This document shows, piece after piece, positions 1 to 9,657 of a stretch of 64,000 bases of DNA. Each line of letters starts with the position of its first letter. Position 1 is the stretch's first letter. Source of the DNA: an uncultured Prevotella sp. (GTDB lineage: Bacteria > Bacteroidota > Bacteroidia > Bacteroidales > Bacteroidaceae). A program made the position numbers and the translations under genes. Under the pieces are notes generated by a model. It saw nothing but the letters and a program-made list of their open reading frames with translations, searched no databases and had not been told where the DNA came from. Location: positions 1 to 64,000 of the forward strand of contig ONKL01000022.1 of the NCBI GenBank assembly GCA_900318395.1. The letters run 5' to 3'.

Positions 1-27
1 CTGAGCCAGGATCAAACTCTTCATTGT
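1..27 (-). rRNA. 16S ribosomal RNA, 5' end only
   Basis: Read on the minus strand, the first 20 bases are the near-universal bacterial 16S start (AGAGTTTGATCCTGGCTCAG, the 27F primer site). The gene runs off the left edge, so only its tip is present. By comparison with other Bacteroidetes 16S genes the mature 5' end should lie near position 27, just outside an AT-rich hairpin. Confidence 0.95.
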
Positions 28-60
28 ATAATTTTTATTTCTGCGAAAGAAAAATTATAC
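26..60 (-). other. hairpin in the 16S rRNA leader
   Basis: An 11-bp perfect inverted repeat (26-36 and 50-60, GTATAATTTTT paired with AAAAATTATAC) directly abuts the mature 16S 5' end, with a further TTTC/GAAA pairing in its loop. In the pre-rRNA it would form a hairpin just before the 16S sequence. A role in processing or leader folding is inferred from position only. Confidence 0.5.
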
Positions 61-352
61 GAGCTTCCGTCGTCGCTCGGGATAGAAAGCAAGCTTTCTT
101 TCCTCTCGCTCCTAGGAACCTTGTATAAATTCCTTCTCGACTTTGCTCTGTCTCAGAACGACTATCCAGTATCAAGTTATAAGCACCTAAATTCAGTGAG
201 GTTGCTTGCGCGACCTCACAAATTTGACGGTTCGTTTCTTATACCCAAGAGCATCGCTGCTCTTGCTTCTTGTACTACTTCTGTCTATGTAAATCTTTCA
301 AAGAACTCTTTCTTTATGCCCCCGCACCTCATTTTTTGCGCGAAAGCGAGTG

Positions 353-384
353 CAAAGGTACAACAAATTTGGTTATCCTCCAAA
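353..384 (-). promoter_or_regulatory. rRNA operon promoter
   Basis: On the minus strand the -33 element TTTG (381-384) and the -7 element TACCTTTG (353-360) are separated by exactly 20 nt, the Bacteroidetes sigma-ABfr consensus. Transcription should begin near 346, giving an rRNA leader of about 320 nt. The stretch 61-345 holds this leader and no credible gene. Confidence 0.8.
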
Positions 385-471
385 TTTTTAGGAGAAAATT
401 TTCAAAAAATCCAGAAAGTTTTCGGGATTCATGACAATTCGGAACTACACCTTATATATTATAATAAGGGG

Positions 472-2790
472 CTATTCGAACAACTCTTCGATTTCTGCAT
501 CAGCACCCTCCAAAGACTCGTCGACAAACGAGCACGGATCATATCCTTCCGGCAGATCGAAAATGGCATTCTCATTATATCCTAACTGTTCATCCTTATA
601 GACCTGTTGCATATAAAGAGCGAAAATCGGCAGAGCTCCAGAAGCACCTTGCCCCATCGCCATTGAGTTGAAATGGATATCACGGTCGTCACCACCTACC
701 CAGCATGCATTGACGAGCGTAGGCAGTATGCCCATAAACCAAGCATCACTATTATTATTGGTGGTTCCGGTCTTTCCTCCTATATCGCCCTTCAGATTAT
801 ATTTGAAGCGTAAGCGGCTGGCAGTACCTCCATCTACAACACTCTTCAGCATATAGATCATCTTATTAGCACTTTCCTCGCTAATCACCTCGTTCATACG
901 TGGCTGGAACTGAGCAATCACATTGCCCTCACCATCTTCAATCTTAGTCACGAACATCAGAGCGGCTCGAATACCGTGATTAACAAATGCCGTATAGGCA
1001 CTAGCCATCTCGCCGACGCTAATATCGCATGGACCCAGACAAAGAGACATGGAGGGATGGATTTCCGGATTGCGTATACCATATTCATGGAGCAAATCGA
1101 CAAAAGCCTGCGGATTAAGCTTACTCATCAGGTAAGCCGATATCCAGTTGTTGGACTGTTGAAGTCCCCACTTCAGCGTCACCATCTCCCCATAGCGGGC
1201 CTTACTACCGTTTCGAGGCGTCCAAGGTTGTCCGGCCACCATATAAGTCTGTTGCACGTTAGGAGCAACATCGCATGGCGAGAAACCATTTTCCATTGCC
1301 AACGAATACAGGAACGGCTTGATGGTAGATCCCACCTGACGACGACCATCCATCACCATATCATACGCAAAGTGGGCATAATCAAGTCCACCAACGTAAG
1401 CCTTCACATGACCATTCTGGGGACATACGCTGACGAAGCCCGTCCGCAAGAACGATTTGTAATATTTTATCGAATCAATTGGCGACATCACAGTGTCAAC
1501 TTCGCCATGATACGTAAATACAGACATCTCTATCGGTGTATGGAAAGATTTATGGATTTCCGCATCAGATGCACCACTCTCTTTCAGAACCCTATAGCGC
1601 TCACATTGACGGACAGAGCGGTTCAATATCTGCTGAACCTGCTGAGAAGTCAGATTAGAAGAATAAGGCGCATTGGCCTTGTTCTTATTCTCCTTATCAA
1701 AAGCAGGCTGCAGGAATTTCACCACATGCTGATAAGCAGCCTGTTCTGCATATTTCTGCATTCTCGAATCAATGGTTGTATATACTTTCAATCCGTCTGT
1801 ATATATACTGTAATTGTCGCCATTACGCTTCTTGTTTTTGTTGCACCAACCGTACAAAGGATCTGATTCCCAATTGATTGAGTCATTAAAAAACTTAACC
1901 ATATTCCAAGAGGGATAGAGGGCACGCTCTGGTTTCTTGGCTGTCATGTAACGACGCAGGAACTCACGCAGATAAACAGCCAATCCCTCCTTATGATCTG
2001 AGACATGGAACTTCAGTTCAAGAGGTTCTGCGCAATATTTATCGTGTTCCTCCTGAGTGAGATAGCCAGCTTTCAGCATCTGTCCAAGCACCACATTCCG
2101 TCGATTACGGCTACGCTCAGGATTACGGACAGGATTGTAATATGAAGGATTCTTGCAAAGTCCGACAAGGGTTGCAGACTCGACAACCGACAAGTCCTTA
2201 GGCTCCTTACTGAAGTAGGTGTTTGCAGCAGTCTTAATACCGACGGCATTATGAAGGAAGTCAAAATAATTCAGATACATAGTTATAATCTCATCCTTCG
2301 TATAATTGCGTTCGAGCTTCACGGCGATCACCCACTCGATGGGTTTCTGAAGCAGACGTTCCATCGTGGTATTGGCGTGTTCCGAATAGAGTTGCTTGGC
2401 CAACTGCTGGGTAATCGTAGAACCGCCACCCGCGCTTTTCTGTCCCAATAATCCGCGCTTAACCACTGCACGCCCCAGCGCATAGAAATCGATACCCGAA
2501 TGGTCGTAGAATCTCACATCCTCTGTCGCCACGAGTGCTTTCACGAGCGACGGAGCAATCTTGGTATAATCGACCATAACACGATTTTCACGGTTATAAT
2601 TCCACGTTCCAATCAATTTGCCATCGGCAGAATAGATTTGTGTGGCGAAACGGTTGATGGGGTTCTGCAAGTCCTCAATGGGTGGCATATAGCCAATCCA
2701 GCCTTCGTTAATGGCATAGAATGCTGTTGCAGCACCGAAAATGATGATAAACAATAATGTCCACAGAAAATAGACAAATAGCTTCCTCAT
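472..2790 (-). CDS. class A penicillin-binding protein (PBP1A type)
   Basis: A bifunctional peptidoglycan synthase of 772 aa, the usual family length, anchored by one N-terminal membrane segment (about residues 5-25) and acting in the periplasm. The GT51 transglycosylase domain follows, with its catalytic Glu in VATEDVRFYDHSGID and the GGSTITQQLAKQL motif. The C-terminal transpeptidase has all three active-site motifs: SxxK (GSTIKPF), SxN (QQSNNW) and KTG (GKTGTTNNNSDAWF). The tail is acidic. It is transcribed divergently from pyrB with its own -7 element 37 nt upstream. The family and dual activity are secure. The exact paralogue (mrcA or pbpC-like) was not resolved from sequence alone. Confidence 0.95.
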   Translation of the reverse strand: MRKLFVYFLWTLLFIIIFGAATAFYAINEGWIGYMPPIEDLQNPINRFATQIYSADGKLIGTWNYNRENRVMVDYTKIAPSLVKALVATEDVRFYDHSGIDFYALGRAVVKRGLLGQKSAGGGSTITQQLAKQLYSEHANTTMERLLQKPIEWVIAVKLERNYTKDEIITMYLNYFDFLHNAVGIKTAANTYFSKEPKDLSVVESATLVGLCKNPSYYNPVRNPERSRNRRNVVLGQMLKAGYLTQEEHDKYCAEPLELKFHVSDHKEGLAVYLREFLRRYMTAKKPERALYPSWNMVKFFNDSINWESDPLYGWCNKNKKRNGDNYSIYTDGLKVYTTIDSRMQKYAEQAAYQHVVKFLQPAFDKENKNKANAPYSSNLTSQQVQQILNRSVRQCERYRVLKESGASDAEIHKSFHTPIEMSVFTYHGEVDTVMSPIDSIKYYKSFLRTGFVSVCPQNGHVKAYVGGLDYAHFAYDMVMDGRRQVGSTIKPFLYSLAMENGFSPCDVAPNVQQTYMVAGQPWTPRNGSKARYGEMVTLKWGLQQSNNWISAYLMSKLNPQAFVDLLHEYGIRNPEIHPSMSLCLGPCDISVGEMASAYTAFVNHGIRAALMFVTKIEDGEGNVIAQFQPRMNEVISEESANKMIYMLKSVVDGGTASRLRFKYNLKGDIGGKTGTTNNNSDAWFMGILPTLVNACWVGGDDRDIHFNSMAMGQGASGALPIFALYMQQVYKDEQLGYNENAIFDLPEGYDPCSFVDESLEGADAEIEELFE

Positions 2791-2826
2791 AATCTAAATT
2801 TTGTTACTTTTTTCAGTATCTTGGTG

Positions 2827-2834
2827 CAAAATTA
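2827..2834 (-). promoter_or_regulatory. -7 promoter element of the PBP gene
   Basis: TAATTTTG on the minus strand matches the Bacteroidetes TAnnTTTG element, about 37 nt before the penicillin-binding protein start codon. Confidence 0.55.
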
Positions 2835-2877
2835 CGATTTTATTTGTAAATATCGCACTTAAATCAGAAATATTGTG

Positions 2878-2885
2878 TAATTTTG
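2878..2885 (+). promoter_or_regulatory. -7 promoter element of pyrB-pyrI
   Basis: TAATTTTG on the plus strand lies 23 nt before the pyrB start codon and faces away from the PBP promoter, so the 118-nt gap is a divergent promoter region. Confidence 0.6.
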
Positions 2886-2908
2886 CGGCAACAAAATGAA
2901 AATTACGA

Positions 2909-3856
2909 ATGGATAAGCATAATTTTGTGACAATTGCCGATCTCACAAGGGAGAAAATTCTCTATATGATTGAGATGGCAGAAGAATTTGAGAAGCACCC
3001 CAACAGGGAGTTATTAAAAGGGAAAGTAGTGGCTACACTCTTCTTTGAGCCATCTACTCGTACACGTCTCAGCTTTGAGACTGCAGCCAATCGCTTAGGA
3101 GCCCGTGTCATTGGTTTTGCCGACCCGAAGATTACGAGTGGGACAAAAGGTGAGACTCTTAAAGACACGATTCTGATGGTATCCAACTATGCAGACGTCA
3201 TCGTGATGCGGCATTTCATAGAGGGTGCAGCTCAATATGCCTCGGAAGTGGCTCCAGTTCCTATCGTGAATGCAGGCGACGGTGCCCACCAGCACCCCTC
3301 ACAGTGCATGCTCGACCTTTATTCGATCTACAAGACTCAGGGGACGCTGGAGAACCTTAATATATATATGGTGGGCGACTTGAAATACGGTCGTACAGTT
3401 CATTCGCTGCTGATGGCCATGCGCCATTTCAATCCCACATTCCATTTCGTAGCCCCCAAGGAGCTGGCTATGCCAAACGAATATAAGCTCTACTGCAAGG
3501 AGCATGGCATCAAGTATCAGGAGCACACGGCCTTCAATGAGAAGATCATTGCCGATGCAGACATTCTCTATATGACACGTGTGCAGAAGGAGCGGTTCTC
3601 TGACTTGATGGAATACGAAAGAGTCAAGAATGTATATGTGCTGAATAACGACATGCTGAAAAGCGCCAAGCCCAACATGAAGATTCTGCACCCCCTACCC
3701 CGTGTGAACGAGATTGCATACGAAGTGGATGACAACCCACATGCATACTATATCCAGCAGGCTGGTAATGGTCTCTTCGCTCGTGAGGCCATCTTCTGCG
3801 ACGTGTTGGGAATATCATTAGAGGAAGTTAAGAACGACAAAACGATTATAAAATGA
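2909..3856 (+). CDS. pyrB: aspartate carbamoyltransferase, catalytic chain
   Basis: Catalyses carbamoyl phosphate plus L-aspartate to N-carbamoyl-L-aspartate, the first committed step of pyrimidine synthesis in the cytoplasm. The 315-aa length is typical. The carbamoyl phosphate loop [13 protein letters not shown] (about residues 49-61) and the [12 protein letters not shown] motif are intact, as is the C-terminal HPLPRVNEI. The stop codon overlaps the pyrI start by 4 bp (ATGA), so the two subunits are translationally coupled, as in the classic PyrBI holoenzyme. The upstream -7 element is 23 nt from the start codon. Confidence 0.97.
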   Translation: MDKHNFVTIADLTREKILYMIEMAEEFEKHPNRELLKGKVVATLFFEPSTRTRLSFETAANRLGARVIGFADPKITSGTKGETLKDTILMVSNYADVIVMRHFIEGAAQYASEVAPVPIVNAGDGAHQHPSQCMLDLYSIYKTQGTLENLNIYMVGDLKYGRTVHSLLMAMRHFNPTFHFVAPKELAMPNEYKLYCKEHGIKYQEHTAFNEKIIADADILYMTRVQKERFSDLMEYERVKNVYVLNNDMLKSAKPNMKILHPLPRVNEIAYEVDDNPHAYYIQQAGNGLFAREAIFCDVLGISLEEVKNDKTIIK

Positions 3857-4305
3857 ATAAGAAAGAACGCCTGGTTGCCGCCATTGAGCATGGCACAGTA
3901 ATAGACCATATACCTGCCAACAAGACCTATCAGGTAGCCAGTCTGTTAGGACTCTTCGACCTGAAGACACCCGTGACCATCGGTTTCAACTACCCCTCAC
4001 AGAAGGTGGGTAGCAAAGGGATCATCAAGGTGTCGGACAAATTCTTCACCGACGATGAGATCTCTCGTCTCTCCGTAGTAGCCCCCAATGTCATTCTGAG
4101 CATCATCCGCGACTATGAGGTGGTGGAGAAGAAGGCTGTGGAGACGCCTGAGGAGATCAAGGGCATCGTGAAATGCAACAATCCTAAGTGTATCACTAAT
4201 AATGAGCCGATGAAGACCCATTTCCATGTGGAGAATGGCATTCTGACCTGCCATTATTGTGAGAAAGAGCAAGATATTAATAAAGTGGAACTGTGTGAGA
4301 AGTGA
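3853..4305 (+). CDS. pyrI: aspartate carbamoyltransferase, regulatory chain
   Basis: The regulatory subunit that binds nucleotide effectors and holds the catalytic trimers together. The 150-aa length is typical. The C-terminal zinc domain has the four expected cysteines in two pairs, KCNNPKC and [10 protein letters not shown]. The N-terminal allosteric domain includes [14 protein letters not shown], as in E. coli PyrI. It overlaps pyrB by 4 bp. It is followed by a heptamer repeat tract and then glyA, with no clear terminator between. Confidence 0.97.
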   Translation: MNKKERLVAAIEHGTVIDHIPANKTYQVASLLGLFDLKTPVTIGFNYPSQKVGSKGIIKVSDKFFTDDEISRLSVVAPNVILSIIRDYEVVEKKAVETPEEIKGIVKCNNPKCITNNEPMKTHFHVENGILTCHYCEKEQDINKVELCEK

Positions 4306-4353
4306 GAAGTGAAAGGTGAAAAGTGAAAAGTGAAAAGTAAAAAGTGAGAAGTT
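4295..4353 (+). repeat. degenerate heptamer tandem repeat
   Basis: About eight near-copies of a 7-nt unit (GTGAAAA and variants GTGAGAA, GTAAAAA) fill the gap between pyrI and glyA, reaching into the last pyrI codons. Similar heptamer tracts occur at 17129-17213, 43141-43174 and 57175-57210. Confidence 0.75.
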
Positions 4354-4373
4354 AAACCCAATAAACAAAGACA

Positions 4374-5654
4374 ATGAACAGAGACAACACAATCTTTGAG
4401 TTGATTGAGAAAGAGCATCAGCGCCAGCTGAAAGGCATCGAGCTGATTGCAAGTGAGAATTTCGTGAGTGACCAGGTCATGGAGGCTATGGGCAGTTACC
4501 TCACCAACAAGTATGCAGAAGGCTATCCCGGACATCGTTATTACGGTGGTTGCCAGGTGGTTGACGAAGTCGAGCAGTTGGCTATCGACCGTGTATGCAA
4601 GCTCTTTGGTGCAGAGTATGCCAATGTTCAGCCTCACTCAGGTGCACAGGCCAATGCAGCCGTACTGCTGGCAGTACTGAAGCCTGGCGACACCTTCATG
4701 GGTCTTAATCTGGATCATGGTGGTCACTTATCACACGGCTCGCATGTCAACACCTCTGGTATCATCTACAATCCTATCGGCTACAACCTGAATAAGGAGA
4801 CTGGTCGTGTAGACTATGATGAGATGGAGCAGTTGGCACTGGAGCACAAGCCCAAGCTGATTATCGGTGGTGGTAGTGCCTACAGCCGTGAGTGGGACTA
4901 CAAGCGTATGCGCGAGATTGCAGATAAGGTAGGCGCTCTGCTGATGATTGATATGGCTCACCCCGCTGGTCTGATTGCAGCAGGTCTGCTTGAGAACCCC
5001 GTGAAGTATGCGCACATCGTCACCTCAACGACTCACAAGACACTTCGTGGTCCTCGTGGAGGTATTATCCTGATGGGCAAAGACTTTGAGAATCCTTGGG
5101 GCCTGAAGACTCCAAAGGGTGTTGTGAAGATGATGAGCCAGTTGCTGAATTCTGCCGTATTCCCTGGTCAGCAGGGTGGTCCTCTGGAGCATGTGATTGC
5201 AGCTAAGGCCGTTGCCTTCGGCGAGGCTCTGCAGCCAGAGTTCAAGGAGTGGGCCAAGCAGGTACAGAAGAATGCCAAGGTTCTGGCAGAGGAGCTTGTG
5301 AAGCGAGGCTTCGGCATTGTCAGTGGTGGTACAGACAACCACTCTATGCTCGTAGACCTGCGTTCTAAGTATCCCGATCTGACAGGTAAGGTGGCTGAGA
5401 ATGCCCTCGTAGCAGCAGACATCACCGTGAACAAGAACATGGTGCCATTTGACAGCCGCTCAGCTTTCCAGACATCAGGTATCCGTCTTGGAACGCCTGC
5501 CATCACAACCCGTGGTGCTAAGGAAGACCTGATGGTACAGATTGCAGCATGGATTGAGGAAGTGCTGAATGATCCTGAGAACGAGCAGGTTATCGCCAGC
5601 GTTCGTCAGCGCGTCAATGAAAAGATGAAGGAATATCCTCTCTTCGCATATTAA
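4374..5654 (+). CDS. glyA: serine hydroxymethyltransferase
   Basis: PLP enzyme that interconverts serine and glycine and charges tetrahydrofolate with one-carbon units. The 426-aa length is standard. Recognisable motifs are [17 protein letters not shown] near the N-terminus, the PLP-binding lysine in [12 protein letters not shown] (about residue 225) and GQQGGPLEH. It lies 68 nt downstream of pyrI across a repeat tract, so it may be read through from the pyrBI promoter, since no separate -7 element is obvious. A strong hairpin follows directly. Confidence 0.97.
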   Translation: MNRDNTIFELIEKEHQRQLKGIELIASENFVSDQVMEAMGSYLTNKYAEGYPGHRYYGGCQVVDEVEQLAIDRVCKLFGAEYANVQPHSGAQANAAVLLAVLKPGDTFMGLNLDHGGHLSHGSHVNTSGIIYNPIGYNLNKETGRVDYDEMEQLALEHKPKLIIGGGSAYSREWDYKRMREIADKVGALLMIDMAHPAGLIAAGLLENPVKYAHIVTSTTHKTLRGPRGGIILMGKDFENPWGLKTPKGVVKMMSQLLNSAVFPGQQGGPLEHVIAAKAVAFGEALQPEFKEWAKQVQKNAKVLAEELVKRGFGIVSGGTDNHSMLVDLRSKYPDLTGKVAENALVAADITVNKNMVPFDSRSAFQTSGIRLGTPAITTRGAKEDLMVQIAAWIEEVLNDPENEQVIASVRQRVNEKMKEYPLFAY

Positions 5655-5658
5655 TAAG

Positions 5659-5697
5659 CAATCGGGGCAGCCAACTGGCTGCCCTGATTGTTTATTT
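5659..5697. terminator. terminator between glyA and the BACON genes
   Basis: A 14-bp stem, 5659-5672 pairing with 5677-5690 around a 4-nt loop with one mismatch, followed by TTTATTT on the plus strand. It lies between convergent genes and may serve both strands. Confidence 0.8.
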
Positions 5698-6894
5698 ACT
5701 ACTTGATTCTTCTTTAGAATCTTCTTTTTTCTCTTCGACCTTGTTGACCGTGACCTTCGCACTATACGTATGCTCTTCGTCTGCCGAAGTCACCGTGATG
5801 GTGGCAGAACCTGCAGCAACACCCGTAACCGTACCATCGGCTGAAACAGTTGCAATATTCTTGTTAGAAGATGTCCAAGTAACATTATCGTCACCAGTGG
5901 TATTCGTGAGTGCCAATTTCACAGTCTTACCCATATCGACACTGATATTATCGGCATCCTCAATATACAGCGCTCTGGTTTGTGTAACCTTTATCTTCTG
6001 CTGCAAATCATCATAGGCAGCATTCTCAATGATGATATAACCAGTCCTGCTCTTCTTCCTGTCAGTAAATTCTTCAACCCTGAATGACTCTGACGTTGTT
6101 GAGTCGCTGAGCTCCTTCGTAGAACTCTTTGAAACCCAATCTACTTGAGAGTACACATCGTAATCGATATTGGCCTTGACAGTGACCTTCACGATTCCAC
6201 CCAGTTCATCAATAGTCAGCGTCATCGGATCAACTGTCAGTTTGGCGTCGAATTTCTGATCGATGGTAATCTTTACTCTTGCTGTAGGCTCATAATCATT
6301 GAAAATATAAGCATACCCTGTACGATCAGCACCAGACTCATTCTTAGCCACACTCAAGATAACGCTTGATTCCGCAAGGCCTCGGGTGGAAGCTGCTTTC
6401 TTCTCTGCGATCCAGTCTTTATTGGCCTCATCGATCTCCACCGTATAGGTAACATTACTATTGATCTTGACAGTTACATCCTGACCTGCCGTGGGTACAG
6501 AGAAATGCGTATACGGATCATCTATCAGCAGCGCATCCCGCTGATCCTGAGTAACGTTGAAGGAGCGAGTCTTGGTCGTATCCACCATGTCTTTGATCTT
6601 AACGGCGGTCACTCGCTCATCAAACTTTTCATTCGCATCCACCCTTATCACGATCTGGGAAGATTCTTTCAGGATCTCGGGATGGCACCATGAACTGTCT
6701 GAAGAAATCGAATAGTGGCTCAAGTCTTCATGCCTGAACTTCAAGGTGTCTATTGATGCGTCTGAGATGAAAAACATATCTTTGAGTATCAGCTCATTGA
6801 TTCTGCTCTCATACTCATCTTTCTTACAGCCATAGAAGCTTGATCCAACGATGACAGATGCAAGAAACAGTCCAAATAGCTTTATCGCCTTCAT
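5692..6894 (-). CDS. lipoprotein with BACON and Ig-like (Big_2) domains
   Basis: A 400-aa secreted protein with a lipoprotein signal (Cys about residue 23, SSFYGCKKDE) and no catalytic signature. It has BACON-type repeats over about residues 30-310, each ending in a strand such as RSFNVTQDQR or VKVTQTR. A bacterial Ig-like domain follows (ATVSADGTVTGVAAGSATI) and then a charged Lys/Glu/Ser tail. It lies 25 nt after a longer paralogue that shares the whole domain plan, so the pair is one operon and an old tandem duplication. BACON domains are usually carbohydrate- or mucin-binding modules of Bacteroidetes surface proteins, so a binding or structural role at the cell surface is an inference. 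Confidence 0.85.
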   Translation of the reverse strand: MKAIKLFGLFLASVIVGSSFYGCKKDEYESRINELILKDMFFISDASIDTLKFRHEDLSHYSISSDSSWCHPEILKESSQIVIRVDANEKFDERVTAVKIKDMVDTTKTRSFNVTQDQRDALLIDDPYTHFSVPTAGQDVTVKINSNVTYTVEIDEANKDWIAEKKAASTRGLAESSVILSVAKNESGADRTGYAYIFNDYEPTARVKITIDQKFDAKLTVDPMTLTIDELGGIVKVTVKANIDYDVYSQVDWVSKSSTKELSDSTTSESFRVEEFTDRKKSRTGYIIIENAAYDDLQQKIKVTQTRALYIEDADNISVDMGKTVKLALTNTTGDDNVTWTSSNKNIATVSADGTVTGVAAGSATITVTSADEEHTYSAKVTVNKVEEKKEDSKEESSSK

Positions 6895-6919
6895 CCTTAA
6901 TGGGTCTCTTCGTTATACC

Positions 6920-8395
6920 TTATTTCTCAGTTGCAGTATAGGTGAAGTCCTGCAGATCCACATTATAGTCCCAAACCATATAATAAGAATAGGTGGCCGT
7001 TTCACTGACGGTGGCAGGAGCAACACTTGAGAAGGATGCTGTATGGCTTTCACCCGACTTCAGGTCTTTCGTCACACTGTCTTCTCCGATCTTCTCGGTG
7101 GTCGTCTCATCACCATCAACAGTTACACGATACAACGAACCTGGCTTCAGGTGAATGGTTCTATCATCATTATTCGTCAGTGTAATCGTGAATGAGGTAA
7201 CAATACCATTTTCAAGAACCTTCGACCATGCATCGTTCAGCTTAGCAGCATTAGCCTGTTTTACCTGAACGGTTACTTTGTCCGTATACTTTCCATCGGC
7301 AGATGTCACTGAGATGGTAGTCATACCGTCGGCTACACCAATGACCGTACCGTCCTTAGTGATGGTAGCCACTTTCTCATTATCCGATTTCCATACGGCC
7401 TCCTGTTCTGTATCATTGCGGAGCGTCAGTCCGAAGCGGCCTCCGATAGGCACTTCAATCTCACTTTCCTCAATATACAGCAGTCTGTTCTGGATAACGG
7501 TCACTGCCACTTCCTTAAAGTAAGCTGCATTCTCAAAGACGATCGTGCCTTGTCTGCTCAGCTTCTTCTCCGTGAACGGCGTAACGGTCATCTTGTAAAT
7601 GTAGTTATCGTCATCGACCTCCTCTATCGTTCCTTTCTGAACCCAATCAGGATAGGTATTCACGTCTACAGGAATATTCGCATTCACATTAAAGCTGATC
7701 TCATTTCTCAGCTCATCCACAGTGATTGACTGAGGATCGACACTGAATACGATATCGAACTTCTGGTCGATCTCCACCCAGGTCACCTCGTTATTATCCT
7801 TTGAATTAACGATGCCGACATATCCTACACGATTCTTCTGAGAAGTGTTCTTTGCAACATTGATCGTAACCGTCTTGGTCTCCAGGCCTCTGGTATTAGA
7901 TGCCTGACTGAGCCAGTCTGCATACTCCCTTGGGATATAGACGATATAGCCGATATTGCTCATCACGTCGAAGCTGACCTGACCACCATCGGTAGGCACG
8001 ATGAAAGGCTCGTATACATCAACGATCAAGCCATCCTTCTGAGCCTGCGTAACGGTGAATGTGCGCATCTTCGTGGGATCCTTGGTATCTGTGATGGTCA
8101 CAGTAGCCTTGCGGTCATCGTAGGTTTCATTTTCTTCAGCCTTCACAATCATCTGACAAGAAGCCTGCACGAAAGTGACACTACACCACGACTCGCTCGA
8201 TTTTGCCTCGTAGTTGCTCAAATCCTCGTTGCTGAACGTCTGTGTATCTGATGAGGCATCCGACGAGAAGGTTACATCCTTGATTACCAGATAACTAATT
8301 CTGCTCTCATAGGGATCGTCGCTACTACAGCTCGAAACGGCAATTCCAAGAAGTGTTATAACCAAAAACAGTCCAAATGCTTTAATTGTTTTCAT
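6920..8395 (-). CDS. lipoprotein with BACON and Ig-like domains (longer paralogue)
   Basis: A 491-aa lipoprotein (lipobox around AVSSCSSDDP) with the same architecture as its downstream neighbour: BACON-like repeats with WCSVTFVQAS, FTVTQAQ and VIQNR landmarks, then a Big_2 domain (ATITKDGTVIGVADGMTTI). It adds about 100 C-terminal residues, starting near DAWSKVLENGIVTSF, that look like another beta-sandwich and are absent from the paralogue. It is first in the two-gene operon, with a TATCTTTG element 36 nt upstream. A surface polysaccharide-binding or adhesive role is inferred from the domain families. Confidence 0.85.
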   Translation of the reverse strand: MKTIKAFGLFLVITLLGIAVSSCSSDDPYESRISYLVIKDVTFSSDASSDTQTFSNEDLSNYEAKSSESWCSVTFVQASCQMIVKAEENETYDDRKATVTITDTKDPTKMRTFTVTQAQKDGLIVDVYEPFIVPTDGGQVSFDVMSNIGYIVYIPREYADWLSQASNTRGLETKTVTINVAKNTSQKNRVGYVGIVNSKDNNEVTWVEIDQKFDIVFSVDPQSITVDELRNEISFNVNANIPVDVNTYPDWVQKGTIEEVDDDNYIYKMTVTPFTEKKLSRQGTIVFENAAYFKEVAVTVIQNRLLYIEESEIEVPIGGRFGLTLRNDTEQEAVWKSDNEKVATITKDGTVIGVADGMTTISVTSADGKYTDKVTVQVKQANAAKLNDAWSKVLENGIVTSFTITLTNNDDRTIHLKPGSLYRVTVDGDETTTEKIGEDSVTKDLKSGESHTASFSSVAPATVSETATYSYYMVWDYNVDLQDFTYTATEK

Positions 8396-8430
8396 TCTTA
8401 AAACCTTTATTTAATTACACAATTCGGGTG

Positions 8431-8438
8431 CAAAGATA
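8431..8438 (-). promoter_or_regulatory. -7 promoter element of the BACON operon
   Basis: TATCTTTG on the minus strand, 36 nt upstream of the first BACON lipoprotein start codon. Confidence 0.6.
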
Positions 8439-8472
8439 CAAAACTTTTTATAAACATGCACTTTTCCGACAC

Positions 8473-9657
8473 TTAATTTTTCATAACAACCTGTAATGGA
8501 GCCTCTAAACCCCGCATAAACCAGTCGATTCTGGCCTTCCATTCCTCTTCTGTGCGCACATCATACTTCGCCCAAGCAGAGCCGAAATAGTAGGTAAAAT
8601 GCTCGCCTTTATAATTGCGGACGATACCCAGCGCATGATTGCCCACTTTCTTCGTCTCCACTTGTCCTTCAGGGAATAAAGCCGCCACATACAAAGGCGC
8701 ATGATGCACATCGGGCTGGTCTGTCGGATCAGTATATGCCACATAATTCTTCCCTAAGACCACGCCCTCGGGATCTTCTTTCTGGATAACGACACCCGAA
8801 CAGAACGCTAACGGAGAGGAGATGCCGTCGTACCACACCTCCATCCGATTGAAGTTCGAACCTTTATCGAGTCTGATCAGACGACTCTCACGAATGGTAT
8901 CACCACAGACCACTCGCGGACTCTGACGCAGACACACCTCAAAGCGCAGCGGACCATGCGTGAGAACCTCGAAGCGATCAAAGCAATAGGGCATCACGAT
9001 ACTGTCACCAATCATCAGGGCAGGCGCTCCGCAACCCAGTGTCGCACCAACCTTATACGGATCAAGTCCCTTACCGTGATCATGATGGTAAGAGTTGATG
9101 CGATAGAGCGAGTCGCCACGATGACGGTCAATCCTCCGAAGAGAGTCCACCTTGGGCATCATCACCACATCCTCTATGTAATAGCGGTCGTTGACCACAG
9201 GGTCAGGCGTATTCTTCGTCCATACATCTATGCCGAAGCTGCGCTCACCCGTAGCTTCCAGTGCAGGGCCATAGACCCTGTAGGCTCCACGGTCGTTCTC
9301 CCAGGCGAAATCGTCTTTCCGCTCAGGATGAATGGTGCCGTCACACAGATCAGGGAACTGAGGCGTAGCCCCTTTGACAAGCGTATATCTGTTCACACCG
9401 TTCTTTCTGACATAGGCTCCTATCAGCAGTTTTCCGTCATGAGTCCACTGGCAAGGGATATCCAGTCCTGCCCTATCCAGCACTCGGATACTGTCATAGG
9501 TAGTGTTCAGTCGCTGACACACTTCTTCAAGGGGCAGCTCTATCACCTCCTCACGATACACATCCGAAAGATTGGTCACCTCGACCACCAATTGCGCTTT
9601 GGCCTCTACGAGAGCAGTAGCCAGCAACAACGATAAGATCAATCTTGAATGATTCAT
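8473..9657 (-). CDS. DUF4861 family secreted protein
   Basis: A 394-aa protein with a signal peptide (SLLLATALVEAKAQ) followed by a DUF4861-type domain spanning nearly the whole chain. It opens with the typical VEVTNLSDVYREEVIELPLE and contains SYHHDHGKGLDPYKVG, a motif shared with the other DUF4861 protein in this window (HHHGVDFESEY). The start codon overlaps the stop of the upstream peptidase by 4 bp, so the two are co-translated. DUF4861 proteins are frequent in Bacteroidetes polysaccharide degradation contexts, but no SusC/SusD pair is nearby. The biochemical function is not established from sequence. Confidence 0.85.
   Translation of the reverse strand: MNHSRLILSLLLATALVEAKAQLVVEVTNLSDVYREEVIELPLEEVCQRLNTTYDSIRVLDRAGLDIPCQWTHDGKLLIGAYVRKNGVNRYTLVKGATPQFPDLCDGTIHPERKDDFAWENDRGAYRVYGPALEATGERSFGIDVWTKNTPDPVVNDRYYIEDVVMMPKVDSLRRIDRHRGDSLYRINSYHHDHGKGLDPYKVGATLGCGAPALMIGDSIVMPYCFDRFEVLTHGPLRFEVCLRQSPRVVCGDTIRESRLIRLDKGSNFNRMEVWYDGISSPLAFCSGVVIQKEDPEGVVLGKNYVAYTDPTDQPDVHHAPLYVAALFPEGQVETKKVGNHALGIVRNYKGEHFTYYFGSAWAKYDVRTEEEWKARIDWFMRGLEAPLQVVMKN

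Noticed and set aside
121..585. Plus-strand ORF of 154 codons near the left edge
   Set aside because: It covers the rRNA leader and promoter and overlaps the PBP gene end on the other strand; no protein-like composition.
4254..4637. Minus-strand ORF with [13 protein letters not shown] repeats
   Set aside because: It is the heptamer tract between pyrI and glyA read on the other strand.
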